Below are positions 1-8,395 of a DNA stretch of 64,000 nucleotides, in pieces. The DNA is from PWND01 sp964614525 (GTDB lineage Bacteria > Bacteroidota > Bacteroidia > Bacteroidales > UBA7960). Position 1 is the stretch's first letter. Each line of letters begins with the position of its first letter. The notes under the pieces are model-generated. The model searched no databases and was not told the DNA's origin. It was given only the letters and a program-made list of their open reading frames with translations. The position numbers were made by a program, and so were the translations under genes. Where the stretch lies: NCBI GenBank assembly GCA_964614525.1, contig CAZTPA010000005.1, forward strand, positions 13,305 to 77,304. Direction: 5' to 3'.

Positions 1-2
1 AA

Positions 3-647
3 CTCACCGAACGATTATTCCAGGAAGCTTTAAAGCAGTATAATTATAAATCTAAAATGCTTGCTGAGATTGCTTATCCTGTGATTGAAAGGGTTTATGA
101 TGAGTCTGCTCAAAAGTTTGAAAATATCGCAATTCCTGTTTCTGATGGTGTTAAAACACTTAATGTTCTTGCCAATCTAAAAAAAGCATTTGAAACAAAA
201 GGCCAGGAGATTTCCCTATCTGTTGAAAAAGGAATAACACTTGGAATTATTGATGATTCCTGGAAAGATCACTTGCGTGAAATGGATGATTTAAAACAAT
301 CAGTGCAAAATGCTGCTTATGAGCAAAAAGATCCTTTGTTGATTTATAAATTTGAATCCTTTGAATTATTCCGAAGAATGCTTCAAAAGGTTAATAAGGA
401 TATTATTTCATTCCTGGTAAAAGCACGAATTCCTATCAAAGATCCTGATCAGGTGCGGGCTGCTCAAACGCCTGAGCGAACAGACATGAGTAAACTACAA
501 ACAGGCCGTAGTGATCTTGGTTCAGCTGAAGGCGGTGGTAAGCGCAAAGCTGTTCCGGTTAGAGTAGAGAAGAAAACAGGAAGAAATGAGCCTTGCCCTT
601 GCGGAAGTGGTAAAAAATTCAAACATTGCCACGGCCAGGGCCAATAA
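3..647 (+). CDS. secA: Protein translocase subunit SecA, C-terminal part (5' end outside window)
   Basis: This is the last ~214 codons of the SecA ATPase, which drives preproteins through the SecYEG channel. The frame is open from the first full codon, so the gene begins upstream of the window. The visible part covers the end of the helical scaffold and wing region (motif DDSWKDHLREMDDLKQSV, then a stretch rich in KDPLLIYKFE-type residues), a variable linker, and a C-terminal zinc-binding tail CPCGSGKKFKHCH. That tail has the C-x-C-x8-C-H spacing that binds zinc and SecB or the ribosome in other bacteria. The motor domains cannot be inspected here. The next gene is convergent and ends only 5 bases after the secA stop. 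Confidence 0.97.
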   Translation, partial: LTERLFQEALKQYNYKSKMLAEIAYPVIERVYDESAQKFENIAIPVSDGVKTLNVLANLKKAFETKGQEISLSVEKGITLGIIDDSWKDHLREMDDLKQSVQNAAYEQKDPLLIYKFESFELFRRMLQKVNKDIISFLVKARIPIKDPDQVRAAQTPERTDMSKLQTGRSDLGSAEGGGKRKAVPVRVEKKTGRNEPCPCGSGKKFKHCHGQGQ

Positions 648-652
648 GCATT

Positions 653-1447
653 TTATTGAGCCTGTGTATAGTCAATTTCAGAACCCATCAAACTGTGTGG
701 TATTAGAAATATCACCAGTAAAACTATTGATGCCACCAATACCCATGTTCTGTGTTTTGGGTTTCTGTATGCTTTTATAAGAGCAAATGCCCAGAATATA
801 AATGCTATTGCAGTTTTATTGTCAGTTAAATCGGTGCCAAACGGCCAACCTGTCCAGTATTCTCCAAAAGCAAATTTTTGCACTATAGGTCCGAATATTA
901 AACCTCCAATTATTAGAGTTATAACAGTCAGCATACTGATAATAAAAGTTTTTTCTTTTGCAATAGCAGCAATGCCGGCACGCATGCTGAACAACATAGC
1001 AGCAAACATGAATATTATATGAGGAATCAGAGCCCAAGCTGGAACATCTCCACGATATCTTATTATCAAAGGTTCTTCAGATAATTTCACTTCATTTTCA
1101 TTATCTTCAAGAAATACCTGGTACATAACTTTGCCTGCCGGATCTTGCTGTGGAATATATGCTATAAGATGTTCTCCTTCTTTTACCATGCTAGCATAAG
1201 TCCATTCATCATTACTTGGATATCGTTTGTATTTATAATGGCCAGAAATTGATTCGTCTTCGATTTTTACTTTTACTTCTGCATCCGATGGTTTTGCGTA
1301 TGTTCTAATGAGTTTGTAATTTACTTCTTCATTAGCTATTTCAACTTTGCCCCTGTATGGATATGTAGGTCCTGTAGTTCTTTGATAATATGCTGTTATC
1401 AATGTAATTACTATTGCAATTATCCAATATAATATACTTCTCTTCAT
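653..1447 (-). CDS. Hypothetical multi-pass membrane protein
   Basis: 264-residue protein that I cannot assign to a named family. It has one N-terminal membrane helix (about residues 5-22) and then a polar region of ~110 residues rich in charged residues and beta-type sequence, probably on the outer face of the membrane. Four more hydrophobic segments follow at about 136-155, 167-190, 208-226 and 232-252. The start is an ATG followed by a basic residue pair. It lies tail-to-tail with secA, and the five-base gap leaves no room for a separate terminator. No catalytic motif is visible. A role in the envelope is only an inference from topology. Confidence 0.75.
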   Translation of the reverse strand: MKRSILYWIIAIVITLITAYYQRTTGPTYPYRGKVEIANEEVNYKLIRTYAKPSDAEVKVKIEDESISGHYKYKRYPSNDEWTYASMVKEGEHLIAYIPQQDPAGKVMYQVFLEDNENEVKLSEEPLIIRYRGDVPAWALIPHIIFMFAAMLFSMRAGIAAIAKEKTFIISMLTVITLIIGGLIFGPIVQKFAFGEYWTGWPFGTDLTDNKTAIAFIFWAFALIKAYRNPKHRTWVLVASIVLLVIFLIPHSLMGSEIDYTQAQ

Positions 1448-1518
1448 CCTTTGATTTTTTTATATTTATAATCACAGTAAAAATACTAAATATGAGATAT
1501 CGGATTAGAGTTTTTTTT

Positions 1519-1602
1519 AATCACTACTGTCCGGATAAAATATTTTGAAACGAATGAATGACAATATTGATAATAATTGATTTTAACCGGACAGTAGTGA
1601 TT
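1519..1602. mobile_element. MITE-like inverted-repeat element, 84 bp
   Basis: Two 22-base arms, AATCACTACTGTCCGGATAAAA at 1519-1540 and its inverted partner at 1581-1602, match at 21 of 22 positions and enclose 40 AT-rich bases. There is no coding capacity. Short non-coding elements with near-perfect terminal inverted repeats are typical of MITEs mobilised in trans by a full-length transposase. I suspect an IS4-type parent from the arm sequence, but this is from memory and unverified. A target duplication cannot be defined because both flanks are runs of T and A. Confidence 0.6.
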
Positions 1603-1889
1603 TTTAATTTTAAATGTAACCGATGACGTTGCACTAGCTTTATGCTATTCATTATATTTTATATTAATTAGAATGACGGAGCATTTTCCACCGGATCTCT
1701 CACTTCGCTATCGCTCCATTACTAATGACAACTGTATTTTAAATGCTGTATATCAATTATTTTAAAAAATAATTTTAATAGGACAGGTCAAGTCCGGCCA
1801 ATACATCCGGCCTGGTGCGATGTCATTCCACATCGACGACTCAAAGGCTGGGTCTGAACATTCGAGATGACGTGCAACACATTGATAAT

Positions 1890-1930
1890 AAGGGATAAAA
1901 AGGGCGGCGCAGCCGCCCTTTTTATCCCTT
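1890..1930. repeat. Perfect 19-bp palindrome with 3-base loop
   Basis: Arms at 1890-1908 (AAGGGATAAAAAGGGCGGC) and 1912-1930 are exact inverted copies around the loop GCA. The GC core GGGCGGC/GCCGCCC is unusual in this AT-rich context. It is not next to the 3' end of any gene, so it is more likely a dispersed extragenic palindrome (REP-like) than a terminator. Confidence 0.7.
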
Positions 1931-1950
1931 TCCCTTTGTAAAATGCACCT

Positions 1951-2024
1951 GTCATCCTGAGCGAATGCGAAGGATCTCGTTATTCCATGCACGTCATCCT
2001 GAACGTAAGTGAAGGATCTCGTTA
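1951..2024. repeat. Two imperfect ~32-bp direct repeats
   Basis: Copies at 1951-1982 and 1993-2024 share the frame GTCATCCTGA-x-CG-x-A-x(2)-GAAGGATCTCGTTA, with a few substitutions and a 10-base spacer. Sequences of the form 'gtcatcctgagcgaa...gaaggatct' recur as dispersed intergenic repeats in many bacterial genomes. These look like two such copies next to the 19-bp palindrome. Confidence 0.6.
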
Positions 2025-2239
2025 AAACTAGGAAATGCCTGGTTAAAAGCTGCTTTTAAGAAAAAATGGGTATCATATTCATCAACTAGATTAAGGTAAA
2101 ATGCTACTTCGTGGTCACCCTGACGGTCGAAATGATGTTAGGGTTCATGATATCCGGAAGCTTCCGAAGGAACTTCCAGCTTCGGATTAATATATACAGA
2201 AAATTTTATGAAAGAGAGCTTTTCATAAACAGCAATGCA

Positions 2240-4945
2240 TTACTTTACTGGTTGTTTTATAAGTTTAAACACCTTGGAATTACCATTGTTATGGGTAATC
2301 TCTATTAAGAATAAGCCATTTTTTAATTGACTTGTGTTAATGCTATTAATTTCATTAATTTCTTTTTCTAAAACAATTTGTCCTAAAATATTTGAAATTT
2401 TAATTGATGCAATATTCTCAGTATTTTCAATAAAAATATTTTCTGAAAAAGGATTTGGGTATATTTCTATATCATCAATAGAAATTTCATTTATGTTTAC
2501 TTGTTCGGTTATGTTTGCTGTAGTTGTAGGTGCATCAACAAGTGACAATAAGTAATTTGCTGATTCAACTCCATCCAGATTTGCATCAGCTATAAAGACT
2601 AAAATATCCTCGCCCGGCCCTTCAGATTCAAATTCAGCAACAACATCAATTAGAGAAACATCATCATCACTGATGATACCCATCAGTTCAAGATTATTTT
2701 CGTCAATAGTTGCGTCGGTTGTTCCGTCATATTCTTTGTCGAGGACAGTAAAAGACCCATCTATAGAAAGTTCTTTATGATCTATTTTTGCCTCAGATGT
2801 GGGTGTGTCTGTAAGTGATAATTCATAGTAATCAGAATCACTTCCTGTAATTGTGGCATTAGTTATTTGAACAGTTTTATCAGCATATGAGGCATTAGCA
2901 TCTTCAAATTCTACAATAATTTCATCGAATGAAACATTAGGTAAAGCAGAAACAACTCCATTAAGGCTTAAATTGTTGTTTTCTATAGCTGCTGAGGGAG
3001 TACCGTCATATTCTTTATCATAAGCAGTAAATGTACCTGCAATTTCTAATTCCTGCTTTGTTGTAGTAAACTGGTAGCTGTTTCCATATTCAGTGCCTTG
3101 AGAGTTAGTGGCGTAAGCTCTTACGTAATAGGTTTCAAGGGGTAGAAGAGAGCTAAGTTCGCTTATAAATTCAGTGGTTCCATCCTGATATGTGTCAATA
3201 GTAAAACCTTCATTGTCGGCAAGGCTGGGATCAGGAGTTGTATTCCATACTACACCAAATTCAGTTACTGTATGCCCTCCGTCTGCATTTATTTCTCCAC
3301 CTGAAAGAGCAGAATTACCATCGATATCTGAAACTTCTTTGGTAGAAACAGCTGGAAGTTCAATCATACCACCATCCCATATTGACCAGTTATAGTTGTC
3401 TATAATATATTGCCTTGCATCTGCTGCATCGCCGGGTGAATATTCACTATCCCAACCTGCATGAAAATCTAAGCCATCTTGCAAAATTTGTCCTGCCCAG
3501 CCTATAAGCAAATTGTTATAAAAAGCTGTAGTTAAATCTACTCCAAAAAGCATACTTGTAACATTACTAACATTGCTCATGTTCCAGCCTCCAATGTCCT
3601 GATTAAAACTTGTGGCTGAATCAAACATACTTTGCATATTGGTGACATTTCCAACATCCCAGCCGGAGATATCCTGATTGAATGAAACTGCATTGCGAAA
3701 CATATTTTCCATAGTTTCTACATTACTTACATTCCAATTGCTGATATCCTGGTTAAAATTCAAAGCATTATAAGACATATTTGACATACCAGTGCCATTA
3801 CCAACAATCCAACTTCCTATACCCTGATTAAACTCTTCTGCCTGGTAAAACATATATGCCATATTATTTACATTACTTACATCCCATGAACTAATATCCT
3901 GTTTAAATGACAAAGCGCTTCTGAACATCCACCTCATATTTGTAACATTACTCACATCCCAGTTGCTCAAATCCTGGTTGAATTCATAAGCATCATTGAA
4001 CATAAAAGCCATATCTGTGACATTGCTTACATCCCATCCGCTAATATCATGATTGAAAAACAAAACGCCTCTAAACATACTGCCCATGCTAGTAACATTG
4101 CTCACATCCCATCCGCTAATATCCTGATTGAAATTTTCTGCAAAGGAAAATATAGCATTCATATTTGTTACATTCTCTACATTCCATCCGCTGATATCCT
4201 GATTAAATATGCCACAATGACGAAACAAAAATCCCATATCAGTAACATTGCTAACATCCCATCCACCAATGTCTTGGTTAAAAGATATTGCTTCATAAAA
4301 CATACTATACATATCTGTAACATTACTAACATTCCATCCTCCAATATCCTGGTTAAAGTTGGTAGCATATGCAAACATAGATGCCATAGTAGTTACGTTT
4401 TCTACATTCCACCCTGAGATATCGCCATTAAAAGACGATGCATTCCTGAACATTGCAGTCATATTGATTACATTGCTAACATCCCATCCTCCAATATCCT
4501 GGTTAAAAGATGATGCACCATTAAACATAAATTTAGTATTTGTAACTGTTGATGGAATTTCCGATGGTACTTCAATTAGATTTATTGCATCACGAAAAGC
4601 TCCTGAGAGATTTATCAGTTCTATATTTCCAAAAGTTGTAACCCTTAGGAGTTTGTCAGCATTATCATAAGTTTGATAATTATTTCCAAAAGCCTGAAAT
4701 GAGCCTTCTATACTTACATTGTACAAATCATCGACGGCATAAGTATGTGTAATATCTTGATTAGTAGTAAAGGTTTCAACATTGCCATCACCCCAGTCTA
4801 CTGTAATTTCTGTTATTCCGTTTAACGGTAATGTTATTTGTGTCCCTGCGGAGAGATTAGTGTCAAATTCAAGTTCCATTGGTTGTGAAAAAATGTATGT
4901 ATTATACATTAATAAAGCTGCAATAAAAAGTAATGCTTTTTTCAT
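2240..4945 (-). CDS. BspA-like DUF285-repeat surface protein with YDG domains and T9SS sorting domain
   Basis: 901 residues, predicted to be exported and displayed or released through the type IX secretion system. A signal peptide covers about residues 1-20. Residues ~139-470 hold 13 tandem 25-residue units of the form FNQDISGWDVSNVTNM..MF, the BspA/DUF285 leucine-rich-like repeat. A fibronectin-like segment lies at ~540-630 (..GGHTVTEFGVVWNT..). Two YDG modules (each with KEYDGT) follow near 634 and 728. The last ~75 residues form a type A T9SS sorting domain (EIYPNPFSENIFIE ... GLFLIEI). Proteins with these repeats commonly act in adhesion. The target is unknown. It stands alone, with no visible partner gene. 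Confidence 0.88.
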   Translation of the reverse strand: MKKALLFIAALLMYNTYIFSQPMELEFDTNLSAGTQITLPLNGITEITVDWGDGNVETFTTNQDITHTYAVDDLYNVSIEGSFQAFGNNYQTYDNADKLLRVTTFGNIELINLSGAFRDAINLIEVPSEIPSTVTNTKFMFNGASSFNQDIGGWDVSNVINMTAMFRNASSFNGDISGWNVENVTTMASMFAYATNFNQDIGGWNVSNVTDMYSMFYEAISFNQDIGGWDVSNVTDMGFLFRHCGIFNQDISGWNVENVTNMNAIFSFAENFNQDISGWDVSNVTSMGSMFRGVLFFNHDISGWDVSNVTDMAFMFNDAYEFNQDLSNWDVSNVTNMRWMFRSALSFKQDISSWDVSNVNNMAYMFYQAEEFNQGIGSWIVGNGTGMSNMSYNALNFNQDISNWNVSNVETMENMFRNAVSFNQDISGWDVGNVTNMQSMFDSATSFNQDIGGWNMSNVSNVTSMLFGVDLTTAFYNNLLIGWAGQILQDGLDFHAGWDSEYSPGDAADARQYIIDNYNWSIWDGGMIELPAVSTKEVSDIDGNSALSGGEINADGGHTVTEFGVVWNTTPDPSLADNEGFTIDTYQDGTTEFISELSSLLPLETYYVRAYATNSQGTEYGNSYQFTTTKQELEIAGTFTAYDKEYDGTPSAAIENNNLSLNGVVSALPNVSFDEIIVEFEDANASYADKTVQITNATITGSDSDYYELSLTDTPTSEAKIDHKELSIDGSFTVLDKEYDGTTDATIDENNLELMGIISDDDVSLIDVVAEFESEGPGEDILVFIADANLDGVESANYLLSLVDAPTTTANITEQVNINEISIDDIEIYPNPFSENIFIENTENIASIKISNILGQIVLEKEINEINSINTSQLKNGLFLIEITHNNGNSKVFKLIKQPVK
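3538..4531 (-). repeat. Thirteen tandem ~75-bp coding repeats
   Basis: Each unit encodes about 25 residues with the core F-N-Q-D-I-x-G-W-x-V-x-N-V-T-x-M. On the plus strand this shows as recurring 'acatcccatccgctaatatcc'-like blocks. Units are diverged but still similar at the DNA level, so copy number could change by recombination. The period and reading frame match, which excludes a CRISPR or non-coding array. Confidence 0.85.
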
Positions 4946-5180
4946 AATGTTTTGGTTTAATATTTTTAAAATAATGACAAATGTCTTCTTTTGTTGAGTT
5001 ATAGCTTAATTTGGAATATGCCGATGATTGGTTTATTTATTTAGATTAAACATTAAAAATACGCATTATAATTTAAAAAAAGCTAATTCTGCTTAAATGA
5101 ATTAGGATATAATATCTTATAAAAAGAATTAATAGCCCTATAGCAAGTATTTAAGAAGTTTTGAAGATTATTAAAAAAGC

Positions 5181-5201
5181 TTTGATAATAGCATTATCAA
5201 A
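5181..5201 (-). terminator. Probable terminator of the GH3-beta-lactamase gene
   Basis: Perfect 9-bp stem (TTTGATAAT / ATTATCAAA) with a 3-base loop, 20 bases after the stop codon on the minus strand. On that strand it is followed by GCTTTTTTAATAA. The stem is AT-rich and therefore weak. Confidence 0.5.
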
Positions 5202-5221
5202 AATATTAAGCAGGACGGAAA

Positions 5222-8200
5222 TTATTTTTCATAGCTTAAATCTGTAAAACCAATAGTTGTGTCAATATAGCGAGAAGCATAAATGGCATCATATATTGCT
5301 TGATTGATATTAGTGCGAATATCTAATTCGACAATTATTCTGTTATTCGAATTGGGGAAAGTTCTGTTTGAGAGAAAAACGTAAACCAGGTTTTCATCAG
5401 GGTCAACCCATGTGTAGGTGCCTGTAAAACCGCTATGGCCAAAACTATTTATTGATGCACTTTCACATGCGGGGCTTGACTCGTCAAGATTTATATTTGG
5501 TTTGTCAAAACCCAATGCTCTTCGATTTTTATTTCCGGCAAATTGTACCCTGGTAAACTCCTTAATAGTTTCCGGCATAATATATTGCGTGCCACCATAA
5601 TTGCCACTTCTATTAATCATTTCCATTAATATCGCCAGATTTATTGCATTTCCAAACAATCCTGCATGGCCGGAAACACCTCCTAGCATAGCAGCTGCAG
5701 GATCATTTACGTATCCTCTTACTATCTGTTTTCTAAATAAGGTATCATTTTCGCTAGGAATAATTCTTGATTCATCAAAGTTTTTCAAAGGATGAAAACC
5801 AAATGTCCTAAGTCCAATAGAAGAGTAAAAGTTATTTTGAGCAAATCGGTCAATACTTTCACCGGTAATAGAATCTATTAGTTCTGCCATCATAATAAAT
5901 CCCAAATCACTATAAACATATCTTTTTCTTTCCAATAGTGGTGTATCTTTTATGATTTGAAAAATAGAATCTTTAAAATCTTTATGGATATAAAGATTTT
6001 TTGCTACTTCAACTGGATAATCTTCGGAGTAATGAGGTTGATAAATTTCACTGCTTGGCATATTATTTTCCAGAGTGTTTATATAAAAAGGAATCCAGGA
6101 TTTCAGCATAGCTTGGTGTGCAAGTATTTCCCTTATTTTTAAACCTTCAAAATTAGTGCCTTTAAGACTTTTTATATAAGTATCAAGTGTTTTGTCTATT
6201 TCTAATTTATTCTCATCAACCAATTTCATAATACTAAGAGTAGTTGCAGCAATCTTAGTAATAGATGCCAGGTCATATATGTCAGAATTTCTCACAATTC
6301 TTTTTTTATCATAGGTATGATAACCGAATGATTTCTTGTAAATAACAGCACCATTTTTAATAATCGCTATTTGGCAGCCGGGAAACGCTTCTTTTTCAAT
6401 TCCGGTAAAGACAATTGAATCTATTCTATTTAGTTTTTCAGAATTAATCCCCACTTCTTCAGAAATTCCAAATCTGACTCTGAAATTTGCAGGCGTTTTT
6501 ATTCCTGAATAAGTAGGGAAGTAGGGCGGAACAGAAACAGGAAGTCTTCCTTTTGCAGGTATGCCGCCAAATACTAATTGAGCAGATGCTTCTTCAAATA
6601 ATTTTCCATCCTGGTATGAAATTATTATTGCAGATAATTCTGAAATCGTTTTCTTATCTAAATATTCAATGGCATAAGGGTTAGCAAAGAGATTTAATAT
6701 AGTATTGGCTTGAGATGATATTTCTTTGATAATTTTTATTGTTTGATCGCTTATTCCATATTTTCGGCCAACAGACATACTGTTATTATGAACAGATACA
6801 ATTACAATATCGTATGTCTTTAATTCATTCACGATATTACTGATTTGTAAATCTGTTGGATTTTTATCTATACTGAATAATGAAACATCAGAATAATTGC
6901 ACAACATTGCCTGAAAAGGATTTTCCTTTGCACTTCCAATTGAAAGACTTGCAATCTTTTTTATACCAATGTCTTTAACAGGCAAAATCTCATTGTCATT
7001 TTTAATAAGTGTTATCGATGATTGAACAAGTCTTCTGTTTAATACTTCAGCTCTTTTTGAATTCAGATCCTGATAAAGATTTTTTGTTGATTTTGGTTTG
7101 TAGTTATTAAGGCCAACTGCAAGCTTATAATAGAGTACTTTTTTTACTTTCTGTTCAAGATATTTTTCAGATAAATCTCCTTTTTTTAAAGCATCAGCAA
7201 TTACCTTTATTGAAGCATCTACATCCTGGGGAAGTAATAAAATGTCATTTCCTGCTTTAAGGGCTGCAAGTTCAAGTTCTCCCGGTTTGTAATAATCGCT
7301 TACACCTTTCATATCAAGTGCATCAGTAATAACAAGTCCTTTAAATCCTAAATCATTTTGCAGTAAATCGTGTACGATTTTTGATGAAAGGGTAGAAGGG
7401 ATGTTTTTTCTGTTGTCAAGTGCAGGAATATTAAGGTGAGCAACCATTACAGATAAAAGTCCGTTGTTTATTAATTGTTTGAAAGGATAAAGATGTATCG
7501 AATCAATAACTTCATATGGATGATTAATTACAGGTAAAGTATAATGAGAATCGGAGTCGGTGTCGCCATGTCCCGGGAAATGTTTGGCACAGGCAATTAT
7601 TCCTGCATCTTGCATTCCTTGCATGTATGCTAAGCCTTTTCTGGCAACATTATACCTGCATTCTCCAAATGAGCGAATATTTATAACAGGATTTTGCGGA
7701 TTGTTGTTTACATCAATTACCGGTGCAAAATTAATATGCACTCCCAATCGTCTGGCTTGAAATCCAATTTCCATTCCCATTTCATAAATATGTCTTTCTC
7801 CTCTAATTGCGCCAAGTGTCATTTGTCGTGGAAAAGTAACAGTGCTGTCTAATCGCATTGACAAACCCCACTCAGCATCCATTGCAATTAACATGGGAGT
7901 TTGAGCCTCATTTTGGAGGTGATTTGTTAATTGCACTTGCCTCTCAGGTCCGCCTCTAAAAAATGCCAGTCCGCCAATATTATGTTTCTTTACAATATCT
8001 TCAATTTTTTTGTAATAGTCATCATGTTGATCTGTATGAACCCTTATCATTAGTAATTGGGCTATTCTTTGCTCAATACTTAAGGATTTATAAACAGAGT
8101 CAGCCCAGTCTGCATTAAACATGGAATAAGAATCCAATGATAATTCTCCGCTATCGTAATTATTTGATATTGAATTTGTTGAATTTGAGGGGGCAAATGC

Positions 8201-8266
8201 TAAATTGCAAATAAATATAGTTGAGAATATAAAAACAGAGACAAAAAGAAATATATATTTTCTCAT
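5222..8266 (-). CDS. Exported GH3 beta-N-acetylhexosaminidase fused to a class C beta-lactamase-like domain
   Basis: 1014 residues with an N-terminal signal peptide (~1-25). Residues ~55-590 are a glycoside hydrolase family 3 module of the NagZ type. KHFPGHG is at 228-234, D239-S-H241 is the Asp/His acid-base dyad loop, and D315 in ITDALDM is the expected nucleophile. A second GH3 sub-domain follows. Residues ~605-1000 form a serine hydrolase of the beta-lactamase/esterase class: S668-x-x-K671, then a YSD in the usual Tyr-x-Asn position. This fusion is familiar in Bacteroidota and probably acts on peptidoglycan fragments or glycans in the periplasm. The second domain could be a transpeptidase-like, D-Ala peptidase or esterase activity; true antibiotic hydrolysis is not implied. 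It is 129 bases downstream of the NlpC/P60 gene. Confidence 0.92.
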   Translation of the reverse strand: MRKYIFLFVSVFIFSTIFICNLAFAPSNSTNSISNNYDSGELSLDSYSMFNADWADSVYKSLSIEQRIAQLLMIRVHTDQHDDYYKKIEDIVKKHNIGGLAFFRGGPERQVQLTNHLQNEAQTPMLIAMDAEWGLSMRLDSTVTFPRQMTLGAIRGERHIYEMGMEIGFQARRLGVHINFAPVIDVNNNPQNPVINIRSFGECRYNVARKGLAYMQGMQDAGIIACAKHFPGHGDTDSDSHYTLPVINHPYEVIDSIHLYPFKQLINNGLLSVMVAHLNIPALDNRKNIPSTLSSKIVHDLLQNDLGFKGLVITDALDMKGVSDYYKPGELELAALKAGNDILLLPQDVDASIKVIADALKKGDLSEKYLEQKVKKVLYYKLAVGLNNYKPKSTKNLYQDLNSKRAEVLNRRLVQSSITLIKNDNEILPVKDIGIKKIASLSIGSAKENPFQAMLCNYSDVSLFSIDKNPTDLQISNIVNELKTYDIVIVSVHNNSMSVGRKYGISDQTIKIIKEISSQANTILNLFANPYAIEYLDKKTISELSAIIISYQDGKLFEEASAQLVFGGIPAKGRLPVSVPPYFPTYSGIKTPANFRVRFGISEEVGINSEKLNRIDSIVFTGIEKEAFPGCQIAIIKNGAVIYKKSFGYHTYDKKRIVRNSDIYDLASITKIAATTLSIMKLVDENKLEIDKTLDTYIKSLKGTNFEGLKIREILAHQAMLKSWIPFYINTLENNMPSSEIYQPHYSEDYPVEVAKNLYIHKDFKDSIFQIIKDTPLLERKRYVYSDLGFIMMAELIDSITGESIDRFAQNNFYSSIGLRTFGFHPLKNFDESRIIPSENDTLFRKQIVRGYVNDPAAAMLGGVSGHAGLFGNAINLAILMEMINRSGNYGGTQYIMPETIKEFTRVQFAGNKNRRALGFDKPNINLDESSPACESASINSFGHSGFTGTYTWVDPDENLVYVFLSNRTFPNSNNRIIVELDIRTNINQAIYDAIYASRYIDTTIGFTDLSYEK

Positions 8267-8317
8267 ATAAGAAGAAATTAAGCTGTAATTATTTTTAAGT
8301 AATTTTTATTCATATAA

Positions 8318-8371
8318 GCAATTATCAAATCTAAAAGATCTCAAAAAAAATCTGTAAAAGTTGATAATTGC
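8318..8371. repeat. 11-bp inverted repeat between the NlpC/P60 and GH3 genes
   Basis: GCAATTATCAA at 8318-8328 and TTGATAATTGC at 8361-8371 pair perfectly across 32 bases. A TATCTTTG-type -7 box (read on the minus strand, 8378-8385) lies immediately upstream, so the structure would fall at the very 5' end of the GH3 transcript. It could instead terminate the upstream gene. Confidence 0.55.
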
Positions 8372-8395
8372 TGATTGCAAAGATACAAAATAAGC

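Larger units (their letters stand above)
1448..2239. other. Repeat-rich intergenic region without a convincing gene
   Basis: 792 bases between the membrane protein and the BspA-like gene. It contains the MITE-like element, a perfect 19-bp palindrome and a pair of ~32-bp direct repeats. Fragments around 1681-1715 and 2115-2160 resemble the same 'cctgagcgaa...gaaggatct' theme in degraded form. The open frames here (for example 1762-1992 on the minus strand) run straight through these repeats, have no recognisable protein sequence, and are not annotated as genes. Confidence 0.6.

Noticed and set aside
1762..1992. 76-codon minus-strand frame
   Set aside because: It passes through the palindrome and direct repeats and has no recognisable protein content.
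4049..4417. 122-codon plus-strand frame with repeated sequence
   Set aside because: It is the antisense of the BspA-like repeats. Its apparent repetitiveness comes only from the coding repeats on the minus strand.
3538..4531. Possible CRISPR array because of regular spacing
   Set aside because: The period is 75 bases with no unique spacers, and every unit stays in frame as a 25-residue protein repeat.
5222..8266. Antibiotic-resistance beta-lactamase
   Set aside because: The S-x-x-K domain is the C-terminal part of a GH3 fusion. Such domains are usually peptidases or esterases, and nothing indicates drug hydrolysis.
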